From: Mycobacterium colombiense CECT 3035
GTDB taxonomy: Bacteria > Actinomycetota > Actinomycetes > Mycobacteriales > Mycobacteriaceae
Direction: 5' to 3'
Length of the DNA: 64,000 nt
NCBI RefSeq assembly: GCF_002105755.1
Contig: NZ_CP020821.1
Span: forward strand, 3,844,001-3,908,000
Below the pieces are notes generated by a model, which was given only the letters and a program-made list of their open reading frames with translations, searched no databases and was not told where the DNA came from. This document shows positions 51,368 to 59,685 of this stretch, in pieces. How positions within the stretch are numbered: position 1 is the first letter of the stretch; the number at the start of each line of letters is the position of its first letter. Position numbers and translations under genes: made by a program.

Positions 51368-52933
51368 CTACCGCGCCGCGCGGTCGGCGAGCGCCTGGCG
51401 CGCCGCGTTGTAGCCGGGGATGAAGGTGATCCCCGGGCCGCCGTGGCAGCCCGCGCTGCCCAGGTACAGGCCCTCGATCGGAATCGGCTGGCCGAGGAAT
51501 CCCCGCGGGCCGGGCCGGTTGGGTCCGATCTGATTGGCGTTCAGCAGCCCGTGGCAGTAGTCGCCGCCCGGGGCACCGAACATCACGCCCATGTGCTTGG
51601 GCGTGAAGGTGGTATGCCGGATGATGCTGCGTTCGAAATTCGGGGCGAGCCTGGTGATCTTGTCGATCACCCGCTGACCCATTTCGACCTTGGCCTGCCC
51701 GTAATCCACGTCCCCCTCGATCGGGAAGAACAGCGCGAACGCCGACGCGGCGTGCTTTCCCTGCGGCGCCAGGTCCGGATCGTTCTGCGACGGGATCTGC
51801 AGCACCACGGTCGGGTCGGCCGGCACGATTCCGCGCCGCGCGTCCTCCCATTGCTGCTGGACTTCCTCCGGCGTGCAGAACAGGCCGATCGAGGCCTGCA
51901 TGGCGGGCTCGTTGAGGGCCTCGTACGGCGCGGCGAAGACGGGCGCCTCCTCGAGAGCGAAGTGCATCTGCAGGTAACTGCCGCGGTGGTCGATGCGCGC
52001 GTAGCGCTCGCGGATGTCCGCGGGCAGCGCGCCGTGTTCGATCATCTCGTTGAGCGTGACGTCCGGGGCGATGCCGGAGACCACGATCGGGGCGTTCAGC
52101 GTCTCGCCCCCCTCGGTGCGCACCCCGGTCACCCGTCCGTCGGCGACCAGGATCTCGGTCACCTTGGTGCGCAAGCGAAGTTCGCCGCCATGGGTTTGCA
52201 GCACGTCGCACAGGTGCGCGGTGAGCGCGCCGATGCCACCGCGCAGCTTCTTCATCTGCATGGTGTCGCCGTCGGGCACCCCGAGACCGAAGGCGAGCGC
52301 GGCGGCGCTACCCGGCGTGGACGGCCCGCGGTAGAGCGTGTTGACGGCCAGCACCGTCATCGAGCCGCGGATCGCGCCGAACTTCTCGCGGTCCGGCAGG
52401 TAGCGGTCCAGCACGTCGGTGACCGAGCCGAACAGCATGTCGTCGATCGCCGAGCGCTCGAATTCGTTTGTCGCGCAGGCATACATCTCGTCGATGCTCT
52501 TGGGTGGCGTTCCGGCTTCGAACCGGCCCAGCGCGCGGGTCGGCCCCTGGCTCCAGGCCATCAGCCCCGCCATGCCGTTGACGGCATCGGCGCCGTGCAC
52601 CTCGTTGAGATGGTTGAACAGCTTGATGGGATCGCTGTACTGCACCAGCGGGTCGTCGCCGACGCCGCGCACCGCCACCGACATCACGTCCAGGTCGATC
52701 GTCGGCAGGGTGTCCAGGCCCAGCTCGTCGACCACCACCTGGGACGTCGGGAATTGCACCGAGCCGGCGATCTCGAACTGGTAGCCGTCGAAAAGCTCGA
52801 CGGTCGATGCCATGCCGCCCGCGTAGAGCTTGGGATCCAGGCACACGGTCCGCAGCCCGGCCTTCTGTAGCAGCACAGCCGCGGTCAGCCCGTTGTGGCC
52901 CGCGCCGATAACTATCGCGTCGTAATCAGTCAT
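51368..52933 (-). CDS. Phytoene desaturase-like FAD-dependent oxidoreductase (Rv3829c homologue)
   Basis: 521 residues (536 in Rv3829c) from ATG 52933 (MTDYDAIVIGAGHNGLTAAVLLQKAG), where the dinucleotide-binding GAGHNG opens the FAD fold. Further FAD signatures: EIAGSVQFPT near residue 53, GGIGALTAHLCDVLQTHGGELRL near 210, and the C-terminal GLYLGSAGCHGGPGITFIPGYNAA near 485-505, typical of CrtI-like enzymes. Substrate unknown; the family desaturates, saturates or isomerises carotenoids and other prenyl or lipid chains. A palindrome at 52971-52994, shared with the tetR/Rv3831 promoter region, sits 38-61 bases upstream of its start, so it is probably controlled by the neighbouring TetR protein. 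Confidence 0.9.
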   Translation of the reverse strand: MTDYDAIVIGAGHNGLTAAVLLQKAGLRTVCLDPKLYAGGMASTVELFDGYQFEIAGSVQFPTSQVVVDELGLDTLPTIDLDVMSVAVRGVGDDPLVQYSDPIKLFNHLNEVHGADAVNGMAGLMAWSQGPTRALGRFEAGTPPKSIDEMYACATNEFERSAIDDMLFGSVTDVLDRYLPDREKFGAIRGSMTVLAVNTLYRGPSTPGSAAALAFGLGVPDGDTMQMKKLRGGIGALTAHLCDVLQTHGGELRLRTKVTEILVADGRVTGVRTEGGETLNAPIVVSGIAPDVTLNEMIEHGALPADIRERYARIDHRGSYLQMHFALEEAPVFAAPYEALNEPAMQASIGLFCTPEEVQQQWEDARRGIVPADPTVVLQIPSQNDPDLAPQGKHAASAFALFFPIEGDVDYGQAKVEMGQRVIDKITRLAPNFERSIIRHTTFTPKHMGVMFGAPGGDYCHGLLNANQIGPNRPGPRGFLGQPIPIEGLYLGSAGCHGGPGITFIPGYNAARQALADRAAR

Positions 52934-52970
52934 GTCCTGCCCTCCGGAATGGAGGCTCGCACGACGCCAA

Positions 52971-52994
52971 AGTTTTGTCAATTATGACGAAACT
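52971..52994. promoter_or_regulatory. Operator-like palindrome upstream of the FAD oxidoreductase gene
   Basis: A 24-bp imperfect palindrome: left half AGTTTTGTCAAT (52971-52982), right half TATGACGAAACT (52983-52994). The left 12 bases are identical to one half of the palindrome at 53669-53692. It overlaps the end of the tetR gene (stop at 52982-52984) and lies 38 bases upstream of the oxidoreductase start at 52933. Likely binding site of the TetR regulator. Confidence 0.7.
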
Positions 52995-53629
52995 TCGGGA
53001 GCGGTCGCCGTGACCCAGGAGTCGGTGATCCCCGCCCGCAGCGACTCCAGCGCCGCGTGGCATAGCCGCGCCAGTTCGCCCAGCGACCGCTCGTCGCTCT
53101 CCATCCACACCTCCATCGCGCCGAACACCGCGGCGGCAATGCATCTCGCGGTGACCGCGATCCGCACCCGTCGGTCCGCGCTCGGGTTCGCCGCGCCGTT
53201 GGTCCCGCGGCTGCGCCGTTGCAGCTGCGCGCCGATGGCGTCGGCGAAGTCAGCCTGGACCTCGCGGATGTGGCGGACGATGCGGCCGGGGTCCAGCTCG
53301 TCTTGCCGCAGGGCGGCGATCTTCGTGACGGCGTCCACGTCGTAGGGGAACGAGAAGACAGCCGCCTGCACCGAGTCGATGATGGGTTCGTCGGCCGGCC
53401 TGGCGTCCAGGGCGGAGCGAAACCAGTGCAGCCCGGTGTAGTCGGCGAACAGCAGATCGTGCTTGGAGCTGAAGTGCCGATAGAACGTTCGCAGCGAGAC
53501 GCCGGCGTCGGCCGCGATCTGCTCGGCCGACGTGTCTTCCACGCCCTGGGCCAGGAATCGCACCAGGGCGGCCTGCCGCAAGGCCTCGCGCGTGCGCTCG
53601 CTGCGCGCCGTCTGCGCGGGCCTGACCAT
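52982..53629 (-). CDS. TetR-family transcriptional repressor (Rv3830c homologue)
   Basis: 215 residues (209 in Rv3830c) from ATG 53629 (MVRPAQTARSERTREALRQAAL); an upstream frame to 53785 overlaps the divergent gene and is rejected. The helix-turn-helix is at about residues 30-62 (VEDTSAEQIAADAGVSLRTFYRHFSSKHDLL). The C-terminal domain (70-215) is helical and would bind an unknown ligand. It is divergent from the DUF2834-type gene and 48 bases upstream of the FAD oxidoreductase. Matching palindromes in both promoter regions suggest it represses itself and both neighbours. Confidence 0.92.
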   Translation of the reverse strand: MVRPAQTARSERTREALRQAALVRFLAQGVEDTSAEQIAADAGVSLRTFYRHFSSKHDLLFADYTGLHWFRSALDARPADEPIIDSVQAAVFSFPYDVDAVTKIAALRQDELDPGRIVRHIREVQADFADAIGAQLQRRSRGTNGAANPSADRRVRIAVTARCIAAAVFGAMEVWMESDERSLGELARLCHAALESLRAGITDSWVTATAPEVSS

Positions 53630-53668
53630 GGGAAGAAGGTACCAAGCCGGCGCAGTTGCGATTGCAGT

Positions 53669-53692
53669 TGTTGTGTCAATATTGACAAAACT
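53669..53692. promoter_or_regulatory. Operator-like palindrome between tetR and the DUF2834-type gene
   Basis: The core TGTCAATATTGACA (53674-53687) is a perfect 14-bp palindrome. On the minus strand the site begins AGTTTTGTCAAT, identical to the left half of the site at 52971. It lies 40 bases upstream of tetR (53629) and 26 bases upstream of the gene at 53718, in the overlapping divergent promoters. Confidence 0.8.
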
Positions 53693-53717
53693 TTGCGCCG
53701 GGGGCGAGACTGCGCCC

Positions 53718-54203
53718 ATGGTCTCGCTACTCACACACGCGGTACTCGGACTGGCGGTCATCGGCTGGATCGTCACGGCCAACAAGGGAGTCTTCGCCCG
53801 GCCGGCCGACGGGCCGCTCTTCTCGCCGATGGAAGTCGTCTACTACGTGGTCGGCATCGCGTCGGTCGCCCTCGGCTGGTATTTCAACATCACCTACGTG
53901 CAGCAGTACTCGCACGGCTCCACCAACCCGCTCTGGGGCGAACACGGCAGCTGGCTCGAATACATCAAGCTGATGTTCACCAACCCCGCCGCCAGCTCGG
54001 CCAGCCAGGACTACACGATCGCCAATGTCGTTCTGCTGCCGATATTTACGATCGTGGACGGCTACCGCCGCGGTCTGCGCCACCCGTGGCTGTACTTCGT
54101 GTCCAGCCTGTTCACCAGCTTCGCGTTCGCGTTCGCGTTCTACTTCGCGACCATGGAGCGCCAGCGCCGGCACGAACGGGACCGCGCCACGGTCGGCGTT
54201 TAG
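53718..54203 (+). CDS. DUF2834-type integral membrane protein (Rv3831 homologue)
   Basis: 161 residues, as in Rv3831, from ATG 53718. Four hydrophobic segments are visible: about 4-22 (LTHAVLGLAVIGWIV), 38-58 (MEVVYYVVGIASVALGWYF), 100-115 (NVVLLPIFTIV) and 125-147 (LYFVSSLFTSFAFAFAFYF), followed by a charged tail (ERQRRHERDR). No enzymatic motif. The family function is unknown. The shared operator with tetR and the FAD oxidoreductase suggests these three act on the same compound. The end overlaps the convergent methyltransferase by four bases. Confidence 0.85.
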   Translation: MVSLLTHAVLGLAVIGWIVTANKGVFARPADGPLFSPMEVVYYVVGIASVALGWYFNITYVQQYSHGSTNPLWGEHGSWLEYIKLMFTNPAASSASQDYTIANVVLLPIFTIVDGYRRGLRHPWLYFVSSLFTSFAFAFAFYFATMERQRRHERDRATVGV

Positions 54204-54772
54204 CCGGCCGGCTTGGTGGCCCGCCACTTCTGCCGGCCACCCTTGACGTCGGTGTGGACGTCGGTGAACCCCGCGGCCTGAAGCCGGCCGGGCAAGTCCC
54301 TGGGCGCGATCGGGTTGTAGGTGTCCGCGACGTGAATCAGCCGGAAGGCCAGCGACGGAACGCCGTCAGTGCCGGCGAAGACCCCGCCCGGTTGCAGCAC
54401 CCGGAACGCCTCGGCGAACAGGCGGTCCTGCAACTCGGGGCGGGGAACGTGATGCAGCATCGTGAAGCACACCACCGACGTGAAATGGTCGGCGGGCAAA
54501 CCGGTTTCGCCGCCGTCGCCGTGAATGATGCGCGCTCGGTCGCCGTAGCGGCGGTGCAGGCGGTCGGCCATCGCGGCGTCCACTTCGACCGCGGTGAGCG
54601 ACGCCGTGCGGTCGAGCAGGGCGCGCAGCGTCGCCCCGTATCCGGGTCCGATTTCCAAAGTCCGCGTGCCCAATTCGACGCCCCGCAGCGCCCAGGGCAA
54701 CAGCTGATCGGCCACCGCCTTCTCCCAGCCCGCTGAGCTGCACCGGCGTCGATGCAAGAGATTCATCGCCAT
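54200..54772 (-). CDS. SAM-dependent methyltransferase (Rv3832c homologue)
   Basis: 190 residues, as in Rv3832c. Class I fold: TLEIGPGYGATLRALLDR near residue 37-54 (motif I, SAM binding), TAVEVDAAMADRLHRRYGDRARIIHGDG near 59-85 (acidic loop), FTSVVCFTMLHHVPRPELQ near 97-115 (motif II/III), and FRVLQPGGVFAGTDG near 127-140. Methyltransf_11-type; substrate unknown. The closing segment RQKWRATKPAG is basic. It converges with the DUF2834-type gene and is divergent from the AraC gene 79 bases away. Confidence 0.9.
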   Translation of the reverse strand: MAMNLLHRRRCSSAGWEKAVADQLLPWALRGVELGTRTLEIGPGYGATLRALLDRTASLTAVEVDAAMADRLHRRYGDRARIIHGDGGETGLPADHFTSVVCFTMLHHVPRPELQDRLFAEAFRVLQPGGVFAGTDGVPSLAFRLIHVADTYNPIAPRDLPGRLQAAGFTDVHTDVKGGRQKWRATKPAG

Positions 54773-54851
54773 CGTGCTCCCGCCTTTCTGTGGGTCAACC
54801 CGAACGCTATGCGAGCACCCATCCTGCGGGCTTCCGATATCCTGCCTAGAT

Positions 54852-55601
54852 ATGTCGGAATTCCGCCACCACGGGGTGGCGACGTCGTCGCAGACGCTGC
54901 CGCCGGGAGCCCAGATCGAACGGCACCGGCATCCGCTGCACCAGATCGTCTACCCGTCGTCGGGCGCGGTCTCGGTGACCACCCCGGCGGGAACGTGGAT
55001 CACGCCGGCGAATCGCGCCATCTGGATCCCGGCGGGTTGCTGGCACGAACACAAGTTCCACGGCACCACGCAGTTTCACGGCGTCGCCCTGGACCCCCAC
55101 CGCTATCGCCGCGGCCCCGCGGCGCCCGCCGTGCTGGCGGTCAATCCCCTGATGCGCGAGCTGATCATCGCGTGTTCACAAACCGATGGCACCGACACCG
55201 ACCAGCATCACCGGATGCTGGCCGTGCTGCATGACCAGGTACAGGCGACCAGCGTCGTTGGGCCGCTGTGGGTTCCCACCCCCGTCGACAGCCGGCTGCG
55301 GCAAGCCTGCGCGTTGATCGCCGACAACCTGCGAGAGTCGTTGACGCTGAAGCAGATCGGCGACCGGGTCGGCGTCGGCCAGCGCACGCTGAGCCGCCTG
55401 TTCAGCGACGAGCTGGCCATGACGTTCCCGCAGTGGCGCACCCAGGTCCGGCTGCAACACGCCCTCGTGCTGCTCGCCGAACGGCGCGATGTCACCTCGG
55501 TGGCGGCCGAATGCGGTTGGGCCACACCGAGCGCCTTCATCGACAGCTACCGGCGAGCGTTCGGGCACACCCCCGGCCGGCTGGCCGGCACGGCGTTCTA
55601 G
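54852..55601 (+). CDS. AraC-family transcriptional regulator (Rv3833 homologue)
   Basis: 249 residues from ATG 54852 ([14 protein letters not shown]); the frame extends back to 54774, which would give 275, against 263 recalled for Rv3833. The N-terminal cupin-like domain has [18 protein letters not shown] near residue 25-42 and [15 protein letters not shown] near 59-73, a possible metal or ligand site. The C-terminal AraC helix-turn-helix pair is at about 155-245 ([24 protein letters not shown] and [28 protein letters not shown]). Its ligand and targets are unknown. The stop overlaps the serS stop in opposite orientation (CTAG at 55598-55601). Confidence 0.9.
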   Translation: MSEFRHHGVATSSQTLPPGAQIERHRHPLHQIVYPSSGAVSVTTPAGTWITPANRAIWIPAGCWHEHKFHGTTQFHGVALDPHRYRRGPAAPAVLAVNPLMRELIIACSQTDGTDTDQHHRMLAVLHDQVQATSVVGPLWVPTPVDSRLRQACALIADNLRESLTLKQIGDRVGVGQRTLSRLFSDELAMTFPQWRTQVRLQHALVLLAERRDVTSVAAECGWATPSAFIDSYRRAFGHTPGRLAGTAF

Positions 55602-56857
55602 TTGACGGGCTCCAGCACTTCGGCGCCGACGAACGGCACCAGCGCCTCGGGCACCCGCACGCTGCCGTCGGGCCGCTGGTGGTTCTCCAGGATCGCCACC
55701 AGCCACCGCGTGGTGCCCAGCGTGCCGTTCAGCGTCGCGGCCGTCTGCGGTTTGCCGGCCCCGTCGCGATACCGGGTGGCCAGGCGGCGGGCCTGGAACG
55801 TGGTGCAGTTCGACGTCGACGTCAGCTCGCGATAGGCGCCCTGCGTGGGAACCCAAGCCTCACAATCGAATTTGCGCGCGGCCGACGAACCGAGATCGCC
55901 CGCGGCCACGTCGATCACCCGGTAGGGCACCTCGATCAGGGCGAGCATCTCACGCTGCCAGCCCAGCAGCCGCTGGTGTTCGGCCTCGGCGTCGGCGGGC
56001 GTGCAGTAGACGAAGCCCTCGACCTTGTCGAACTGATGCACCCGGATGATGCCGCGGGTGTCCTTGCCGTAGCTGCCGGCCTCGCGACGGAAGCACGACG
56101 ACCATCCCGCGTAGCGCAGCGGCCCGCCGGACAGGTCCAGGATCTCGTCGGAGTGATACCCCGCCAGCGGCACCTCCGAGGTGCCCACCAGGTACAGGTC
56201 GTCGGCCTCCACCCGGTAGATCTCCTCGGCGTGGGAGCCCAGGAACCCGGTGCCGGCCATCACCTCCGGGCGCACCAGCACCGGCGGGATCATCGGGACG
56301 AAGCCGTTCTCGACGGCCAGCCGCAACGCCAGCTGCAACAGGCCCAGCTGCAGCAGCGCACCCTTGCCGGTCAGGAAGTAGAACCGCGAGCCGGACACCT
56401 TGGCCCCGCGCTGCATGTCGATGAGGCCGAGCGATTCGCCGAGCTCGAGGTGGTCTTTCGGGTTGTCGATGGCCGCCGGCTCGCCGACCACGTCGAGCAC
56501 GGCGAAGTCGTCCTCCCCGCCGGCGGGCACCCCGTCGATGACGACGTTGGAGAGCGCCATGTGGGCCGCGGTGAACGCCGCCTCCGCGTCGGCCTGGGCG
56601 GTTTCGGCCGCCTTCACCTGTTCGGCCAGGTCTTTGGCGCGCGCCAGCTTGGCCGGGCGCTCCTCGGGCGACGCCGCCCCCACGCTCTTGCTGGCGGCCT
56701 TCTGCTCGGCGCGCAGCGAGTCCGCCGACGAGATCGCGGCACGGCGGGCGGCGTCGGCGGTCAGCAGGGCGTCTACCAGCGACGGGTCCTCGCCACGGCT
56801 GAGTTGGGAGCGGCGCACGACGTCGGGGTCTTCCCGGAGCTGCTTCAGGTCGATCAC
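55598..56857 (-). CDS. serS: Seryl-tRNA synthetase
   Basis: 419 residues, the M. tuberculosis length, from GTG 56857 ([18 protein letters not shown]). The N-terminal coiled-coil arm (about 30-110, [33 protein letters not shown]) binds tRNA-Ser. Class II catalytic core: motif 1 around [16 protein letters not shown], motif 2 [26 protein letters not shown], and motif 3 [17 protein letters not shown]. It charges serine on tRNA-Ser and tRNA-Sec. Housekeeping gene, minus strand, divergent from the Rv3835-type gene. Confidence 0.98.
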   Translation of the reverse strand: MIDLKQLREDPDVVRRSQLSRGEDPSLVDALLTADAARRAAISSADSLRAEQKAASKSVGAASPEERPAKLARAKDLAEQVKAAETAQADAEAAFTAAHMALSNVVIDGVPAGGEDDFAVLDVVGEPAAIDNPKDHLELGESLGLIDMQRGAKVSGSRFYFLTGKGALLQLGLLQLALRLAVENGFVPMIPPVLVRPEVMAGTGFLGSHAEEIYRVEADDLYLVGTSEVPLAGYHSDEILDLSGGPLRYAGWSSCFRREAGSYGKDTRGIIRVHQFDKVEGFVYCTPADAEAEHQRLLGWQREMLALIEVPYRVIDVAAGDLGSSAARKFDCEAWVPTQGAYRELTSTSNCTTFQARRLATRYRDGAGKPQTAATLNGTLGTTRWLVAILENHQRPDGSVRVPEALVPFVGAEVLEPVN

Positions 56858-56967
56858 GGCCCAAAGACTACTTTCACGCTTCTCGGCGGCGGGCGAGCGT
56901 CCGCCCCCGCTGGGCGCAGGCCTCACATCAGTAACTTTTGTCACGCGTCTCAGGTGCTGCTGTCAGA

Positions 56968-58370
56968 ATGGAGCGGATGTCGCAAGCGCCCGAGAAGGAA
57001 CTTTCGGAAGCCCGGGAAGGCCGGGCGGTCGAGTCGTCCGTCGACTCGACCGATCAGTCGTCGGGTCGGCAGCCGTCCGCGTTCCTGTGGCCGCGCAGCC
57101 TGCAGGCCCGGGCGACCCGGCGCGCGCTCCTGCTCACGGCGCTCGGCGGCCTGTTGATCGCCGGGCTGGTCACCGCGATCCCGGTCGGTGGTGCCGGATC
57201 GGGCCGGTTACTCGACAGCAGCCCGGTGCGCAGCACCGGCACCAAGAGCGACGCCGCCTTCAACCGGGCCTCCCCCGGCGAGTGCCTGATGTGGCCGGAC
57301 ACCACGCCGGAGTCGTCCAAGATCGTCAACTGCGGCGACGACCACAAATTCGAGGTCGCCGAATCCATCGACATGCGGACGTTCCCGGGCTCGGAGTACG
57401 GGCCCAACGCCGCGCCCCCGACGCCGGCCCGGATCCAGCAGATCACCCAGGAGCAGTGCGAGGCCGCCGTCCGCAATTACCTCGGCGCCAAGTTCGATCC
57501 GAACAGCCGGTTCACCGTCAGCCTGCTGTGGCCCGGCGACCGGGCCTGGCGCCAGTCCGGCGATCGCCGGATGCTGTGCGGCCTGCAGCTGCCCGGGATG
57601 AACAACCAGCAGCAGGCGTTCAAGGGCAAGGTCGCCGACGTCGACCAGTCCAAGGTGTGGCCGGCCGGCACCTGCCTGGGCATCGATTCGGCGACCAACC
57701 AGCCGACCGATGCGCCGGTCGACTGCGCGGCGCCACACGCGATGGAGGTCACCGGCACGGTCAACCTCGCCGAGAAGTTCCCCGGCGCCCTGCCCGCCGA
57801 GCCCGACCAGGACGGCTTCATCAAGGATTCGTGCACGAAAATGACCGACGCGTATCTGGCGCCGGTCAAGCTGCGCACCACCACCCTGACGCTGATCTAC
57901 CCGACGGTGCCGCTGGCCAGCTGGGCGGCGGGCAGCCGCGAGGTGGCGTGCAGCATCGGCGCGACGCTGGGCAACGGCGGCTGGGCCACCCTGCTGAACA
58001 GCGCCAAGGGTCAGCTGCTCATCAACGGCCAGCCTCCGGTGGCGCCGCCCGACATTCCCGAGGAGCGGCTCACCATGCCGCCGATTCCGCTGCAGGCCCC
58101 GGCGCAGCAGCCGTCCAGCCAGTCCGGCTCGGGCTCGGTCCCGGAGATCCCGCCGAACAACCAGCACCTGCCCGGACAGCAGCCCGCTCAGCAGCCCCAG
58201 CAGGCGCCGCAGCAACAGGCGCCCGCCCAGCAGGCGCCGCCGCCGGCCGATAACGGCGCCCCGCCGCCCAATCCCGCGCCCGAGGCGCCGGCACCCCGCC
58301 TCCCCCGCCACCGCCGCCGGCGAACCCCGCTCCGGAGGCACCGCCCGCCGAGCCGCCGCCGGGAGGCTAG
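56968..58370 (+). CDS. Septum-formation-type membrane protein (Rv3835 homologue), frameshift in the proline-rich tail
   Basis: ATG 56968 or ATG 56977 (MSQAPEKELSEA). Residues up to about 45 are cytoplasmic and acidic, then one membrane helix (ALLLTALGGLLIAGLVTAI) near 55, and an extracytoplasmic domain with about eight cysteines (SPGECLMW, KIVNCGDDHKFEVAESID, TCLGIDSATNQ, VDCAAPHAMEVTG), a duplicated septum-formation domain. The tail is a long Gln/Pro-rich region. At CCCC 58294-58297 the frame departs from the proline-coding phase; one extra C restores a poly-Pro tail ending PPGG with stop TAG 58368-58370 (467 residues; 449 in Rv3835). As read, the frame runs on into the metallopeptidase gene and would end at 58725 as a fusion, probably artificial. 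Confidence 0.85.
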
Positions 58371-58374
58371 CCGG

Positions 58375-58725
58375 GTGTCCGTGCGGATGGATCCGCAGCG
58401 CTTCGACGAATTGGTCTCCGACGCCCTCGACCTCATCCCGCCCGAGCTGGCGGCCGCCATGGACAACGTCGTCGTGCTGGTCGAAGGCCGCCATCCCGAG
58501 GACGCCGAACTGCTCGGGCTGTACGAGGGGGTGGCCCTCACCGAACGCGACTCCGACTACTTCGGATCGTTGCCCGATGCCATCACCATCTACCGTGACG
58601 CGCTACTGGACGTGTGCGAATCCGAGGACGAGGTGGTGAAGGAGGTGGCCGTCACGGTGATCCACGAGATCGCTCACCACTTCGGCATCGACGACGACCG
58701 GCTGCACGAGCTGGGCTGGGCCTGA
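58375..58725 (+). CDS. Zincin-like metallopeptidase (Rv3836 homologue)
   Basis: 116 residues from GTG 58375, with GGGAGG eight bases upstream; 137 recalled for Rv3836. The zincin motif HEIAHHFG near residue 97-104 is the HExxH type, with an aspartate (GIDDDRLHELGW) as a likely third ligand, typical of the minimal MPN/zincin-like family TTHA0227-type proteins. The earlier part (RFDELVSDALDLIPPELA, NVVVLVEGRHPED, LLGLYEGVALTERDSDY) matches this family. Small proteins of this kind have unproven peptidase activity. It reads in the same frame as the frameshifted Rv3835-type gene, so the present sequence appears as one fused frame. Confidence 0.88.
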   Translation: MSVRMDPQRFDELVSDALDLIPPELAAAMDNVVVLVEGRHPEDAELLGLYEGVALTERDSDYFGSLPDAITIYRDALLDVCESEDEVVKEVAVTVIHEIAHHFGIDDDRLHELGWA

Positions 58726-58787
58726 GCGCCTTGCACGCCCGCCCGATTCCCGGGCGCGGCATCCCGCATTTGTCCGCGCCGGGTGCT

Positions 58788-58991
58788 ATGAACTCACCTA
58801 TGAGCATTGACTGCCGCGACTGCCGGGCAGGCTTAGATCACTGTCACGGCACCATCATTCGCCACGCACTGCACCGCTCGGAGTGCACGGAGCCGGACTG
58901 CTTCACTCCCGAGTTGTTGCCGCACGCCTTCGTCATCGACTGCGACGCGGTCGGCTGCGCATGCGCCGAGGTGATCGCGGTGGCCGTCTGA
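58788..58991 (+). CDS. Small cysteine/histidine-rich protein, 67 aa
   Basis: 67 residues from ATG 58788 (MNSPMSID) or 63 from ATG 58800. Eight cysteines and four histidines in a short chain: CRDC near residue 9-12, HCHG, HRSECTEPDC, then VIDCDAVGCAC. The arrangement suggests one or two structural zinc sites. I do not recognise a named family. It lies 62 bases after the metallopeptidase gene on the same strand and converges on the phosphatase gene with eight bases between. Codon use (GC at third positions) is normal for the window, so it is probably a real gene. Confidence 0.65.
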   Translation: MNSPMSIDCRDCRAGLDHCHGTIIRHALHRSECTEPDCFTPELLPHAFVIDCDAVGCACAEVIAVAV

Positions 58992-58999
58992 CCGCGAGG

Positions 59000-59685
59000 T
59001 CAGCCCATCGGGTCGGTGCTTGACCGCACCGCATCCGGGACCGGGGTCGCCTCTTCCTCGGGGAAGAACGGCGGCGTCAGGGTTCCCCAGCGCACGCAGC
59101 TCCACCGCCCGTCGGTGATCGGCGTCAACGCCACCGATTCGGCGTTGTCCAGGTGGTTGTCCAGCGCGAAGTCGGCTTCGACGCCGGCCAGCACCGCGGC
59201 GGCCAGCCGGATCGCCGCGCCGTGGCTGACGAGAACGATGTCGCCGTGGAAGTCGCGGTCGTCGAGGTAGCGCAGCCGCAGGTCGGTGAGCACCGGCAGG
59301 TAGCGGTCCAGCACGTCGTTGCCGGTTTCGCCACCGGGAAGCGCGACATTGAGTTCGCCGCGGTGCCAACGCTCGTAGATCGCGTTGAACTCGGCGACCG
59401 CGTCGTCGTCGTTGCGGTTCTCCAGCCGCCCGACCTGAACCTCGTGGACGCCGGCCACCTCGATGGGCGGCACCTCCACCTGGCCCCGATCACGGCGGCG
59501 GTCTGCAAGGCCCGGGTGGCCACCGAGTGCGCGAGCATCGCCGGCCGCCCCGAGCCGCGGGCGAACGCACGGGCCTGGTCGCGGCCCAGCGGGGTCAGCT
59601 CCGCCCCGGGCGGGCGGGTGTCGAGCCGGCGCTCGACGTTTCCGAACGACTGGCCGTGTCGCACCAGGATCAACCGGCCGCTCAC
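59000..59685 (-). pseudogene. Histidine phosphatase / phosphoglycerate mutase family protein (Rv3837c homologue), single frameshift
   Basis: GTG 59685, overlapping the pheA stop, opens LILVRHGQSFGNVERRLDTRP, with the catalytic RHG motif at about residue 9. The frame is lost near 59482-59487 and the rest (VEVPPIEVAGVHEVQVG, WHRGELNVALPGGETG, VLVSHGAAIRLAAAVL with the second catalytic His) continues in another frame to 59000. One added C gives 228 residues (232 in Rv3837c). The family removes phosphate from small molecules through a phosphohistidine; the substrate is unknown. Both halves keep all motifs, so an assembly error is more likely than a true break. Confidence 0.87.

Noticed and set aside
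58294..58725. A true natural fusion of Rv3835 and Rv3836 proteins
   Set aside because: The proper stop, a ribosome-binding site and a separate start all exist at the junction, and the frame change coincides with a C run.
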